Positions 36,920 through 49,997 of a DNA stretch of 64,000 bases are shown here, piece after piece. Each line of letters begins with the position of its first letter. The first letter of the stretch is position 1. Made by a program: the position numbers and the translations under genes. This stretch comes from Adineta steineri (lineage: Eukaryota; Rotifera; Eurotatoria; Adinetida; Adinetidae). The stretch spans positions 313,277-377,276 of the forward strand of contig CAJNOI010000054.1 in the NCBI GenBank assembly GCA_905250115.1, written 5' to 3'. The notes beneath the pieces are model-generated. The model ran no database searches, was not told the origin of the DNA, and saw only the letters and a list, made by a program, of their open reading frames with translations.

Positions 36920-38283
36920 TTTATTTTTATGTATGTTTTACTTTTTTTGTAATATTTTTGTGTGTAATTTGTATGTATAGAAAATTGTTGTTTGATGTTG
37001 TTTTTATGTTAAATAAAATATATATATATATACACAATCGTTGTTAAACATATTCATTTTGAATATAAAAATAGATATGAAATTGTCTCTAAACAAGGGA
37101 ATATACAAGCCAGCTGCAGCATAAATCAAGATTTGCAAGTCTAATTGCATTTTTATGTAAAGATTCGAACTTTTACATATTTATTTGATGGAATAAAAAT
37201 ATAGCACGACTTATTAGAATTTCAGTAGAAATATTACCTGAATTATCAGCATCATTTTTCAAAAAAATGACTACCGTTTCAGTAAGAACCTTCCTTATTT
37301 GTCCATAGTTTTGTAATATTAAGGAAATGTAGAGCGGTAAAATGATAGAATATTTTGTCCGGTATCAAATAAATTTACATTTGAGATCACATCAATTTTT
37401 CTTGGATAAAAACAATCTGCTATTTGTTTCGTCAGACAATAAAATGTCTATGTTCGAGATATATTATTCCTTAGAACTCAAATTTCAATCGTAAGTTTTC
37501 TGGCTTATCACTTCTTTATGATGTTTCATAAAATCTGGCGAAGTTTGCTGTTTTCCTTGTCACTCAAAATTTGAGATAGAAATTATTACCATTGATTACC
37601 AGTATTTTATAATCTAGACACCTTACATAAGATCGATTTATGTTTTCGTTTCGATAAATCTCATTTTCATCAAAAATATTTGCGTAGAATAGAATGTGAA
37701 TATCATTTTAACGAAGAATCCAATGCGCATATATTTAAATCTTATTATTATTGAAATGACTGACACAAAACAAGTTAATAATATACAGCAACCGCCAATT
37801 ACGATTGTTTATTGTAAATTATTGGATAGAAAGAATATTTCATTATAATTAGATAATTAACCATTTAGAGAGAATTCAACCTGGATATTTTTATTGTTAT
37901 TATAAAATTTAGATCGATATGATAACGAATAATGTTTTCATTTTACATGTGAGAAAATAATCATTCCATATTCGACACGCGATTGTATTCGAAGCAAGAT
38001 GGTCAGAGAAACGTCCGACATGACAATTTCTAATTATTTTCTGTCTCTTCAGAAGCATTTTCTTATAGATGTCGCTTCTTTTATTTTACTTCAAAGAAAA
38101 AATACTTATTAAAAATTCTAAAAAATATCCAATAGATATTTTATTAAAATATAAAAAAGAAAATTTTCAAATGATTTTATTGGTATAAATCATCCAAACA
38201 AAAACCACACCTGATATTATATTCGAAGTACTGTAGTTTAGTTAATAATAATCAACTTTATTCTTTTTTCAGATTTACAAAGC
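36920..38283. other. intergenic, AT-rich
   Basis: 3' flank of the ANKRD gene and upstream DNA of NDUFA13, with an AT dinucleotide run near 37018-37032. A pyrimidine tract and AG at 38271-38272, just upstream of the NDUFA13 ATG, look like a splice acceptor. Confidence 0.5.
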
Positions 38284-38802
38284 ATGACGGGCTTTTCCAA
38301 AGTTGCCGTCTTTCGTCAAGATATGCCACCAAGGGGTGGTTATTCTCCAATACCGTGGGCACGTGTACCTTCCCGACGTATTCCTTTATGGCCATTTGTA
38401 TCCCTTTGGTTTGCATCAAATATATTCGGATATTTTTATCATATGTCCGAAAAACGTGAATATTGGAAAAACGGTAAAGAAATTTTATTTTTTCTCGATA
38501 AATAAAATCATTTTTCTATTTAAATTATAGAAATGGAAATGGATGAAAGTCGTTCATGTGTTGAACCATTAATATTAGCTGAACAAGATCGTATTGTTTT
38601 ACGACAATATCGAGCTAATCGTGATGAAGAAACCAAACTTATGAAAGATGTACCTGATTGGGAAGTTGGTACATGGTTTGGTGAAAAAGTTTTTAAATCT
38701 CGTACTTATTTTCCTGATCGGCCACATGTACTTGATTATTATGGACTTGCTCGTCCATCAACACAACGTTTAGATATTAATGCAAGTCAATGGCAAATCT
38801 AA
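38284..38802 (+). CDS. NDUFA13: NADH dehydrogenase (complex I) subunit NDUFA13/GRIM-19
   Basis: Two exons, 38284-38473 and 38531-38802, giving 153 residues (human 144). The N-terminus FRQDMPPRGGYSPI matches the family motif QDMPPxGGYxPI. A single membrane helix (about residues 38-56) is followed by an RxxLxQxRANxxEE-type helix and MKDVPDWEVG, the family hallmark. It is an accessory subunit in the membrane arm of mitochondrial complex I; GRIM-19 also has a reported apoptosis role in mammals. An acceptor-like AG sits 11 nt upstream of the ATG, suggesting either a 5' UTR intron or trans-splicing. The start is fixed by family alignment. Confidence 0.92.
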
Positions 38803-40086
38803 GGAAAAAAAGAAAACGAAGAACATAGAGACTTTAGTTTCCGTTTATCCTATTTCATTTGTTTGTTTTTTTTTCTGAATCCTTGTAGAATAAATTCATA
38901 TTTACTTAAATTTAAATATTTTTTAGATTACATTATTTATTGAAAAATGAAAATCTTATTTGACTATTTCGTTTTAGATATATCAATTCGATTTATAATC
39001 GGTTAATTCCTGTAGTATTTCATTCGAGAAATATTATAATTATTCAATTAGTTTCTGAATACAAAATCTTTAGAAAATGAAAAATTTACTTTTTTCGACA
39101 TCTAGTATTTACAAACTGTACGATTCTCTGTATAACGAAAGATTTCTGAAACGAGTTAAAGTCAAAATCGATTTTCCGATTTAAATTAGTGAGGAAAAAA
39201 ATGGGTTGTCATCGTATGTTTATTCTAAATCACGACTAGCAATTAAATGAAGGTATGTACTTATAAACATGTTAAAATACTTGAAGTTAACTGGACGCTT
39301 TTTTCTCAATAGCCAGCTACCAGTACAAGGTCATATCTCGATTTCAGTTCAGATTCAGCTGATATGTGAAACTATTATCAATTACTAAATGACTTGACTT
39401 TGAAAATTTTTTTTTTGTGTCAATCTAACGATGTTTTAATGTGATAATTGGTAGTATAAATAGTTCTATGATATTCTTCTTTCTTAAAATTCATAGGTGG
39501 AGTATTGAAATGTTACTGATGCAATTTGAATTTTTCTAGATTATTTTTTTGTTCGAGGTTTTATTTTTTATAATTGTTTATTGCAATTGGTCTTTTTTTG
39601 GTATGTATTTAAATTATTTATTTGTTACAAATACTATTTAATATAATCTGATATTTCTATTACGTATTGTATAAAGATATAACATTTATTAAATATTTAT
39701 ATAGAATAGGATTATTATGATTAAATTGCGTGATTCTTTTTCCTTTCGAAAATGATGAAATATTATCTGCGTTTCATATTTCTCTCAGTACTTCGTATTG
39801 TGTAGGCACATTGAACTTTAAGTTTCGAAGCTCAGATATAATGTTGATGCCTATTTTAAAGTTTTCAACTCAGATATATTTTTATATAATATATACCAAT
39901 TAAAATTTCAAATATTCTAAAAGTTAATTGATGAAAGTGAAGTCTTACAGTATGAAGAAGATTTAACTTCAATAAATATAGGATATCGAAAATATCTTAA
40001 GTAAAAATAAATTATTGTTTGAAAATTTAAGAAATATTATCTTGATTATTTATTTAGAACTGTATGTTTGTGTTTCAATAGTCGAA
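38803..40086. other. intergenic, AT-rich
   Basis: NDUFA13 3' flank and CNOT6 upstream region. I see no gene or repeat structure. Confidence 0.5.
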
Positions 40087-43000
40087 ATGCCTGGTGTTAG
40101 TTTAAATTATGTAATAAATTTATTTTATCAAATGAAAAGAAAAGAAAATTTGTTATTATTATTTTATTTTTGTAGCATTCTTCTTTATCTGTTGATGAAA
40201 CAACAAATTATTCTCAACGTATTCATCCTTCTCAACAATATTATTATCATCAATCAATTGAACAACCGACTTTTTATCCTTATCAATCTCAATTATCGTT
40301 ACAAAATGATCCTCAACAAAGATCTTCATTACCATCAGCCGATACAAAAAAATGTGAATGTAAATATTTAAATTAAACAAGACAAAACAAAAATATATTT
40401 CTTTTTTTCTAATACAAAGGGAATGAACTTGAAGTTACTGGTAATGTTCGAAATTTATCACCAATGTTATGGACATTATCACAATTAACTGTTTTATATT
40501 TAAATGATAATCAATTATCACGATTACCATCTGAAATAGCTTGTTTATCAAATCTAGTCACACTTGATTTATCGAACAATAAATTAAGAAATTTACCATC
40601 AGAAATCGGTAGGGTTTATTTTATAAAAAAAAAAGTCTCATATATATTATAACAAGAATAAAATGACGTAGTTAAATTAATTTATTAAACGTGATCATTA
40701 GAAGAACAATCTTCTTTCGAAAATTCTTATCAAGGCAGATTTAGAAGTACTTTTTAAGTATCTAATAATCAATGTTAGGCATGACATAAAATTTTGATTG
40801 ACATTCTATAATCTCACAATGGCAGATACCCAGATGCACCTTTGCGAATTTTAATGAAATTACGTAGATGTATATTTTCCAAAAACTCTATACTCAGCGG
40901 ATTCTCTATATATCCTTAATGCTCTAGATTTTTAAATAAAACACTGTTATATACTACATTAGAAGTCGTGCAGGTCATTGCTTATTCTTTTTTTCTAATT
41001 AAAAGAGATATATTTATAGACCGAACAGGCTCACGAATGCAGAACTGTAAAAAAAAGATGAATATCATGAAAACCAAAGAGATAATGATTACGACAACCT
41101 GGAAAAGTGCGCAGGAACATCCAGAGGTACAAAATAATATATAATTAATACACAAGATCAAGGTCACTCTATTGAATATGGATCAAACGAGATATAGAAT
41201 AAATTTGTACCTAGATTTCTTAACGATGAGTGACAGTATTTTAATTGTTATTCATGTTTCTTTTTCGTTTAGGTGAACTGATAACATTACGTGAATTAAA
41301 TTTAACAAATAATAGTATTCGCAATTTACCTTATGAATTAGGTAAATTATTTCGATTGCAAAGCTTAGGTAATTAATTAATTTATTCTTGAAAAATATTT
41401 ATCTTTTTTGTTCTGTATATATTAGGATTGATGGGAAATCCATTACCAGCTGAGATTTATTCGATTTATACTGATTCAAATGGTTTACAAAAACTTTTAA
41501 CTTATTTCCTTGATAGTCTACCATCATCTCTTAATGGTATAAGTAATAAACAAGAAAAAAATTTTCTTTTAGTTTTAATTAAAGATCGTCAAGAGTTTCT
41601 TTTTGTTCTCTCATATATTTTCAGTTAATTATTATTATATTTTTATTCAACATAGTACAAAACAAATTTAATAAAGTGAGTATTCATAACATAATGTTTT
41701 ATTTTTATTTTGAAAAGGGAATGTTAGGTGTTGATATTTAGTTTAGTAAATATAATATTTTTATCAGAAAATATTATTTATAGAATACCGTTTTAAAGTA
41801 TATAGGCTTGTTCTCTCTCTTATGTTGTTTTTTTGCTAAGTTGTTCAATATAATTAAGGTTGACAGAATAGAAGCGTAAGTATGGTTATCTTTATTCTGA
41901 CTAAAAAATAAGAGAGAAACAGAATGAGTACGATCTGGAGGCGGAAAAACTACGACATAAGCAGTTTTTTCTTCTTCTTGCTTGATGTGTTGAACAGAAA
42001 AGAAATGAAGATTATTTTCCTGCTGTCGTCTTTTTTTCCGCCTTTGTTATATTGTGAATAATCGAAGGTCTGTGAATATATATTCCTTCTTTTTCTCTTG
42101 AAATAACTGATATATAATATATGACAAAAAAAAAAGAAAGGGGTTCTTGTTTTCTAGAAAAATAAATTAAAAATTGAATATCATATAGAAGTAATATATT
42201 TTTTGTTTTTCTCTAACAATCGACAATTCTATTTTTTATTATAAACACATTAATAATGACTAGAATAAGGTGAGAGTAATGAGACTGAGGACTAGAATTG
42301 ATCGTCGTCTTTTTTTGTTATTCATTAATAGAAACAGAAAAGTTATTCTTTTTCCAATCATCTAATTAAACTTTTTTTTTTCAGTTTAATATATTCGAAA
42401 ATGTCATTATTATAAAATGTGTTCAATTAGTGAACCACGTCGTGTTACAGTTTCTTGTAAGCATTTATTTATAAATGATCATTCAATAACAACATCTTTA
42501 TTTCGTCCAATAAAACAAAAAATTAATGACAATATTTCGAATACTAAAGTCTTTCATTTACCATTTAATGGTAAAACAACATTTGTATCTAATAATAATA
42601 AATTACTCAGGACATCATTAAATCCATTATCACCTAGTTTTTATTCTCATCGTCATGCACAATTAATATCAAGGTAAATTTCTAATCTTTCATTTGTTTT
42701 TAATTAAACAACAAACATTCTTATTTAGTAATACTAAAATTCAAATGGAAACATCTGATTATTATAGTAGTACAGATCCTGAACAACAATCATCATCGCC
42801 AATTTTATTTAATAACGAAGATCAAGTATCATTTTCATTTTCAATTAATAATAATCATCATCCTATATTACAAACACGACGTAAATCTTCAACATCATCA
42901 TCATCATCATCATCCGGTATTAGTAATCTATCATCATCATCGGATTCTAATGATATAATTTCATGTTGTTGTGAAAAAGAAGATTTTCCATATCGTAAAC

Positions 43001-45237
43001 GTTCTCGACGTTATTTGAAAAAATCTTCTTATGAAAATTATCCAACTAAACGTACAAAAACATATTCTCGTTTAAAAACTCGTAAACAACGTTTTAATGC
43101 ATCATTAATTAAATTTAGTATTGATCTAAGTGGTCAAAATATAAATTATACAATTGAATATCATCTTAATTGTCCAATATTACCATTTTATTATGATTTT
43201 TATTATATATCATGGTTACAATTATATAATTATTTATATTTTTATCATTTACAGTATTACAATCGAGAGTGTGAGGAGAAACTCTTGATGATCTTTTTTC
43301 TTTTTCTTTTTTAATTAACAAAAAAAAAATTATTTTGAATAATAAAAAATTTTGTTATTTTTTCTAGCTATTCAACCACCACCAACAAGATCATGGCTTC
43401 GTCTTGCATCACCAAATGGAACACAACCAACGGCCATCTATACAATTATGAATTACAATATTCTTTGTGATAAATATGCAACAAGACATGTCTATGGTTA
43501 TTGTCCATCATGGGCATTAAAATGGGATTATAGACGTAAACATATTCTTGAAGAATTACGTTCCTATTCAGCTGATATTATTGCTCTTCAGGTTTGATAT
43601 AGACTCATTTGTTCTATAATAACATTTTTGTTTCATTTTAGGAAATTGAAACTGATCAGTTTCATGCATTTTTCTTACCTGAATTACAAAAAAATGGTTA
43701 TGATGGTGTGTTTAGTCCTAAATCACGTGCTAAAACTATGTGTGAACAAGATCGTCGATATGTTGATGGATGTGCAATATTTTATCGACAATCGAAGTAA
43801 AAGCGAAAAACAAAATTGGAATTTTTTAATTTATTTTTATTTTTAAAGATTTCGGTTAATCAAACATTATCTTGTTGAATTTAATCAATTGGCTATGTCA
43901 GCTGCAAATGGTACATCATGTCATGATATGATGAATCGTGTTATGACTAAAGATAATATTGGTATTGTTTGCTTTCTTGAAACAAAAGAAGAAATTTATT
44001 CTCATACATTTTCAAGTGGTAAAATAAAAAATTTTAATCAAAAAAATAAGAATAACTTTTTTTTTTGCTTTTACGAAAGGTGCTTTACCAGTTGATCATA
44101 AACAAATGTTATTTGTTTGTACAGCACATATACATTGGGATCCAGAATATTGTGATGTTAAAGTTGTTCAAACATTAATGTTATTATCAGAATTAAAAAC
44201 AATTATGGAAGATGCTATACAAATACATCGACCAAATTCTAATAATACACCCATTGATTGTTCAACAGTACCATTAGTTCTTTGCGGAGATTTTAATTCC
44301 TTACCAGATTCAGGTAAACAAATACAAAAATATGTATATATGACATAATAATTATTATTTATTATTTAAAAGGCGTTATTGAATTAATGCGTAATGGAAA
44401 AATGTCAAAGAATCATGCAGATTTTAAAGATCTCAGTTATGAAACATATTTACAAAAACATAGTGGAATTGATGGTATTACAACATCAAGTAGTGATATT
44501 ATACATCATTTTAAATTACAATCAGCTTATGAAACAACATCAGCACCCATTATGCCTTATACAAATTTTACGTAAGTTAGCAAATATTTTATTTCATGCT
44601 TAATTATGAATTATAATGTGAAAGTTTTTAATAATATCAGCGTATCTTCATTCTGAATAGACATAACCCAAACCCAAACTGTTTAAGTTTGATGAGTTTG
44701 GGCATTGGGTTTGAGTTTGAGTTTGGGTTTGGGTCTGGGCTTAGTACCTAAACCCCCAAATAGTTTGGGTTTGGGTCATGTCTAATTGTGAACTCAAAAA
44801 TATTCATTGTTAGAATTCAAAAGATTTGAATATTATCGCCTAGACATAGATTGAGTTCAAAATAACATCCAGTATAACTCTATATTAATACTTTAAATAT
44901 TGTATTTTCATAATTTATTCTTAGAAAAGATTAATTGTCTACATATAATCTTTTCTAATAGCTAATTTAAATACATGACTGATTATATGTTTATTTTAGG
45001 TATGATTTTAAAGGAATTATTGATTATGTATTTTATTCAACACAATTAATGCGTGTACTCGGTGTATTAGGACCACTTGATCCTGAATGGATTCAAACAA
45101 ATAAAATAGTCGGTTGTCCACATCCAAATGTTCCATCGGATCATTTTTCACTTCTTGTTGAATTTGAACTTAATCCACCAACAAATGATAATACAAAAAA
45201 TTCAACAACAACATCGATAACTACACGAAGACAATAA
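40087..45237 (+). CDS. CNOT6: CCR4-NOT deadenylase CNOT6 (CCR4)
   Basis: Eleven exons in phase: 40087-40110, 40176-40359, 40420-40608, 41273-41368, 41426-41536, 43368-43591, 43642-43796, 43849-44018, 44080-44313, 44373-44571 and 45000-45237, giving 607 residues (human 557). Leucine-rich repeats (about 75-165) carry LTVLYLNDNQLSRLPSEIA. The EEP nuclease follows: NYNILCDKYATRHVYGYCPS, catalytic Glu277 in LQEIE, HIHWDPEY, GDFNSLPDSG and D576/H577 in PSDHFS. It removes poly(A) tails in the cytoplasm as part of CCR4-NOT, the complex that TOB (8.9-10.4 kb) recruits. The 8-codon first exon is inferred from phase only. Intron 5 (1.8 kb) hosts a nested gene and intron 10 a 127-bp inverted-repeat element. 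Confidence 0.93.
42417..43314 (+). CDS. candidate nested gene in CNOT6 intron 5
   Basis: Two exons, 42417-42673 and 42729-43314, join in phase through a 55-nt canonical intron to give 280 residues. Neither exon can be spliced into CNOT6 in frame, so this is not an extra CNOT6 exon. The protein is basic, with a Ser tract (SSTSSSSSSSG), a CCC cluster, Arg/Lys-rich stretches that look like nuclear localisation signals (RKRSRRYLKK), and a Tyr-rich hydrophobic C-terminus. A pyrimidine tract ending TTTCAG at 42384 precedes the ATG. No family is recognised. The last few codons before the stop run into pyrimidine-rich DNA, so the true 3' end could be earlier. Confidence 0.45.
44658..44784. mobile_element. 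TIR element with TTTGGG repeats in CNOT6 intron 10
   Basis: The 23-bp terminal inverted repeats 44658-44680 and 44762-44784 match at 22 of 23 positions. Each begins or ends with TAGACAT and contains CCCAAACCC. The interior is also TTTGGG-rich. TA at both outer ends is compatible with a Tc1/mariner-type target. Non-coding, 127 bp. Confidence 0.65.
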
Positions 45238-46852
45238 ATAATAAAAGAACAAAATAAAAATACTTGCACGAATATTTTACGGTGAAATCTCAGGGTTCGT
45301 TAAGGTTATCTTGATGGATATTTATTCTTCTATATATTTGTGTGTATTATGTATGTTTGTCCTTCGGTTAACTTTGTGTATTCTTCTAATTGTCACAACA
45401 TATGTATAGTTTTTTTCTGCACTTTTTATATTGACTATTATCTTCTTGTTCTTTTTTCTTTTTTGTTCATCATGTATTATTTTTTTCTTCAAGTGACATA
45501 AAACTAAAATACAAACGTTCGTTTCTTTTTCTTTTCTCTTTATTGTTGTTTGTTTGTCGATGTTTCTCTCTCTTTTTTTATATATGTCTGTATCACGGCA
45601 ATTTGAAAAAAAAACAAAGGTCGTCTAATAAAAATACAAAAAAAATTAAATAGTTTTTTCCACTTCAATTCAATGTTAATACTGTAGTATATAATTATTC
45701 ACGAACAGCTGCTTTTCAGATTGAAAATACAGCAGAAGATAATAGAACTTGTCACATAAATCCAAATTCAAATACATAAGATGTACTTATGTCATTGATG
45801 AAAATAATTCAAAACTAGAATCGTCTGTTTATGAAATGTGGTTATCTAACTCAAATTAAAAAGTTTTAGAGTAAAATATCGTTATAGAGGATACCTATCA
45901 GATTTTTTAAGAATATTTAGTATAAAGTGAGATCCATCATAGAGAAGTGATATTTCTTTTCATATATTTGACTAGTCCTTTTCGCTATTTCTCTTCATAT
46001 CGTTTTTAATTTCTGAAAAAAGGAAAAATTAATAACTGCTTAGATACAAGAGTAAATCAATACAGTATGAATCTTTTACACTTCGCAAAATTCTAATAAA
46101 GAGCAGCATTTACTATGACAGATCTTAATGTATTCAAAATATTATGAATGTAGTTCAATTCTGGATTCGTGCCCAAACAATTTGGATGTGAGTGTAATCT
46201 TAGTCCTTCGCTGAGGTTTACATCCTTGAATGCAGTTGTTATCGCGGCTCTATTATTTTGTCACTGATGTCATCTTTTTTAATTTTTTCTTCTAACAAGC
46301 AAATGCAACGTCGTGCGATATTTGTGGTTGTCACAGTGTTATCGTAGCTTGTAGAAGAAGATGATAGTTTTGGAAGCTTAATAACAGTTCGTTTATTTAA
46401 GAATAAAACGCAAGTGTTTATAGGACAAGAAATGGTTAGTTTGATTAATCCTATTTCTTGTAATACAACATATTCTAGGAAAATGCATAAGTGATATCCT
46501 TTCATTCATCACTTGGCAGTTTCAATATAAGTTAGAAGAACAGAAGAAGAACAAATTAAGATAATGAAAGGAAAAATCCTATATGAACATACATGTGCAA
46601 GAAAAGAAGAAAATGCCATATGAACATATATGAAGAAGAAGAGGAAAATACCCGATAGATAGATAGATAGATATGTGAAAGAAATAATATATGATCATAT
46701 ATGTGAAAAAAACTGGGGAAAAAATAGTTTATATATTCGCTTACAGTGGCACAAACCAAGTATCAATTCATTCAGTAATAAGAAAAAACTAACAATACAT
46801 CATACAATCAACATATAAGACTACACAGCACGTATTTCAACAGCAGTTTATA
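45238..46852. other. intergenic, CNOT6 3' flank
   Basis: 1.6 kb of AT- and pyrimidine-rich DNA including the likely long CNOT6 3' UTR. A GATA tetranucleotide run is at about 46653-46672. The minus-strand frame at 46239-46505 shows no family resemblance. Confidence 0.5.
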
Positions 46853-47005
46853 ATGTCAAATCAAAATAGCACTACGTTTCATACATTACCGGTAGAACTT
46901 GTCTACCGTATTTTGGATCATCAAAAATATATTACAATTTTGTGTTCAATGAGAAATGTGTGTCAACGGTTTAACAGCATCATTGACAGTTATGATCAAT
47001 ATCGG
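46853..47005 (+). CDS. F-box domain exon (gene remainder unresolved)
   Basis: Opens with ATG and encodes 51 residues: FHTLPVELVYRILDHQKY, then ILCSMRNVCQRFNSIIDSY, a standard F-box. It ends at a good donor (CGG then GTAAAG). F-box proteins are substrate receptors of SCF ubiquitin ligases. The next acceptor (after 47084) leads to a stop within three codons, and reading through gives 55 residues. In bdelloids such F-boxes often precede leucine-rich repeats, and such an array begins 1.4 kb downstream. However, I find no exons joining them. It is either one gene with unseen exons or a broken remnant. Confidence 0.5.
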
Positions 47006-48385
47006 GTAAAGTTTTTCTAACGTGATTGTCTGACTTACACTTAATGACTCAAATTATTTTTCATTCCTCTAATCAATAGATAAGTTGAATCATTGCAATA
47101 AAGTATATGTGAACAAAATATATGTCACTCAAGCTAATTCATCAGTTATTAATCCTCTCAAAAATTCATTTTTTGCATTATGACAATACGAACATAATAT
47201 TCTAATAATCAGCAAAGAATAATTTCCTTTTCTCGTTCTTTTAATCTCGTCTAAATATATCTCGTTTAAAACTGGATATGATGTTATAACCATATAATGT
47301 CTTGAAAAAAAACACTATTATTTATATATTTACATGTATCTAAACACTTTTTTTGATACCATTTCGGTAATAAAAATTAGATTTTGTAAGAAATTAATAA
47401 TTGACGAACTGTTTATCTTATTATGAATGAAATCCTACAAAGTTCCATGGTGAAGGTCTACAACAAATGCTCCTTTCAGAGCACGAGGAGTGTGAGCATA
47501 GGGATAGATGGACAGAAGACTATTCCACAACAGCATTCACATCACTCACACCCATACCATAAAGGTGGAACATATTTTCCAGGAACATTACTCCGAAACT
47601 ACATTTTCCCGACAATAATTGTTCTGAAGCACATTCTATCTAAAGGACATTTTCCCGACGATCAAGTTTCGAGAATAATTCATTACTAGAATGAAAAGCT
47701 GTAGATAATCCGTGAGGGATATTTTCTATAGTACGTTTTACGCCTGTGTCCGTGTTCTACTCAGAATGAATCTAACATCATCGAATAAATTGTTTCACCC
47801 TTCAATTTCTATAAATCAATGTTCTTTCATGCGCACTATTTTGCGGTATCATTAAAAGCAGCTATTGAAATCAACATATATTTTCACCACTACAAATCAT
47901 ATGCGGAGTGAAGTAAAATTACATGATTGATATGAATGTCTGATACAAAATATCCATCGAATCTCATCCAAGGCTATGAAAGAATGTCACTGGAAAAAAA
48001 CTTGAAAAGGAACTACACTGCATCATTATTTCCGAACATACTACAGTGCTTCATCTTTATTTTGCACAGAAATAATTTACAATATATCATTGGATACACA
48101 GATATTTCTCATTTCTTTCCAAAAATTTAACAATTATAATAAATGACACATAAAAAATTCCTATACAAGTGTCGCTCTTGATAACTTCTTTCCAACCTAG
48201 CTTTTACACGAAATTTTTTAAGATAGTACAGCAGGCAAGATCATAGGAACATTCATACTCATATCCACACACTCTACAACGCAATAAGAATAACCTCAGT
48301 TTTCGTTATAAACAGCCATAAGAAAGCGACTCATCATCGTATCTCTATATCTATCTCATGTCTTCAATTTTACCTTTTCCTCTAG
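47006..48385. other. unresolved stretch between F-box exon and LRR array
   Basis: Frames at 47423-47689 and 47936-48130 are open but resemble nothing I know and lack matching splice phases. The motif CATTTTCCCGAC occurs twice (near 47603 and 47649), suggesting a decayed repeat. Confidence 0.4.
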
Positions 48386-49997
48386 ATAATCACCACACTA
48401 CATTTCGTCAACAATCAAATCGGAGATGTTGGAGCACAACGCTTAGGTAATGCATTGCGATATAACACGGTAGTTGTCATTCTGTCTTAATCTATAGCAT
48501 GGCTCTATCTTCTTTTTTTCGTATAGACACTTATCGAACTAGGTCTCACATCTAATCACATCGGAGATGTTGGAGCACAATATCTGGCTGTTGGATTGCG
48601 AGTGAACACAGTAATTGTCTTTTTCCCTTTATCTATACTATATCTTTATCTGCACTTTTTCAACTAGACACTCACCATACTAGATCTCACCGACAATCAA
48701 ATTGGAACGATTGGAGCAGAACATTTGGCTAATGCATTACAGTCCAACACAGTAATTGCCCTTCGCTCTTCATCTATACTAAGTCTTTATCTGCACTTTT
48801 ACACCTAGATACTCACCACACGAGGGCTCACCAAAAAACAAATCAGAAAAATTAAAGCACAACATGTGGCTAATGCATTACAGCATAACGCAGTAAATAT
48901 CATTGACATTTCATCTATTACATGGTTGTATCTTCTCTTTTTTGTATAGACACTGACAACATTAAATCTCTGCGACAATAGAATCGGAGATGTTGGAGCA
49001 CAACATTTGGCTGGTGGATTGCAGGCGAACATAGTAACTGTCTTCTCCTTTTATCTATACTATATCTTTATCTGCACTTTTTCATTTAGAAACTCACCAC
49101 ACTACATCTCGCTAACAATCAAATCGGAGATGTTGGAGCACAACGCTTAGGTAATGCATTGCGACACAACAAAGTAATTGCCATTCTCTCTTCTTCTATA
49201 GCATGGCTTTATCTTCACTTTTTTGTATAGACACTCACTACACTATATCTCGATCATAATAAAATTAAAAATGTTGGAGCAGAACATTTAGGTATTGCAT
49301 TACAACATAATAAAGTAATTGTCATTCTCATTTCACCTATAGCATGCCTTTATCTTCGCTTTTTCGTATAGACACTTACAAAATTAGATCTCTACAACAA
49401 TATGATCGGATATGTTGGAGCCCAGCACTTGGGTGAAGGATTACAAAACAACGCGGTAGTTCTCATTCTGTTTCTACCTATATCGTCTCTTTATCCGCAC
49501 TTTTTTTTATCTAGACACTCGCCACACTAGAGCTCGCCCAGAATCTAATCGGAAGGATTGGTGCACAATATTTGGCTAATGCATTACAGAATAACAAAGT
49601 AATTGCCATGCTCTCTTCATCTATATCATGACTTTATCCTCTCTTTTTCATATAGGCACTCATTGAACTAGGTCTCGCATCTAATCACATCGGAGATGTT
49701 GGAGCACAATATTTAGCTAATGCATTGCAGCATAACACAGTAATTGTCTTTCTCACTTCATCTATAGCATGGCTCTATCTTCTCTTTGTCGTATAGACAT
49801 TGACAACATTAGATCTTTCGAGCAATCAAATCGGAAATGTTGGAGCACAGCATTTGGCTAATGCATTACAGTATAACACAGTAATTGTCATTTTCTCTTT
49901 ATCTATACCATGATTTTACCTTCCATTTTTCATCTAGGCACTCACTACACTAGATCTCGATACTTTTAGGATCGAAGACGACATCATATATAAAATT
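48386..49997. repeat. 141-bp tandem array of exon-plus-intron units
   Basis: Genomic spacing between successive repeat starts is 141 bp (once 140, once 143). Each unit is an 84-nt exon and a 57-nt intron (56 and 59 in the exceptions). The introns are themselves similar, starting GTAATTGTC or close to it and ending in a pyrimidine tract plus TATAG or CTAG. Units 1 and 6 and units 2 and 10 are especially alike. Confidence 0.85.

Noticed and set aside
41537..43367. Extra exons of CNOT6 inserted between the leucine-rich repeats and the nuclease
   Set aside because: Exons at 41426-41536 and 43368-43591 join directly in phase (SLN then AIQPPP), and the nested frame has incompatible phase.
46239..46505. 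88-codon minus-strand frame
   Set aside because: No homology recognised, and it lies in the probable CNOT6 3' region.
47423..47689. 88-codon frame between the F-box exon and the LRR array
   Set aside because: Atypical composition, no matching acceptor/donor phase with the neighbours and no recognisable domain; possibly part of a decayed repeat.
48386..49997. CRISPR-like array (regular repeats and spacers)
   Set aside because: The repeats are 84-nt coding units and the intervening parts are similar introns with GT-AG ends; the genome is animal.
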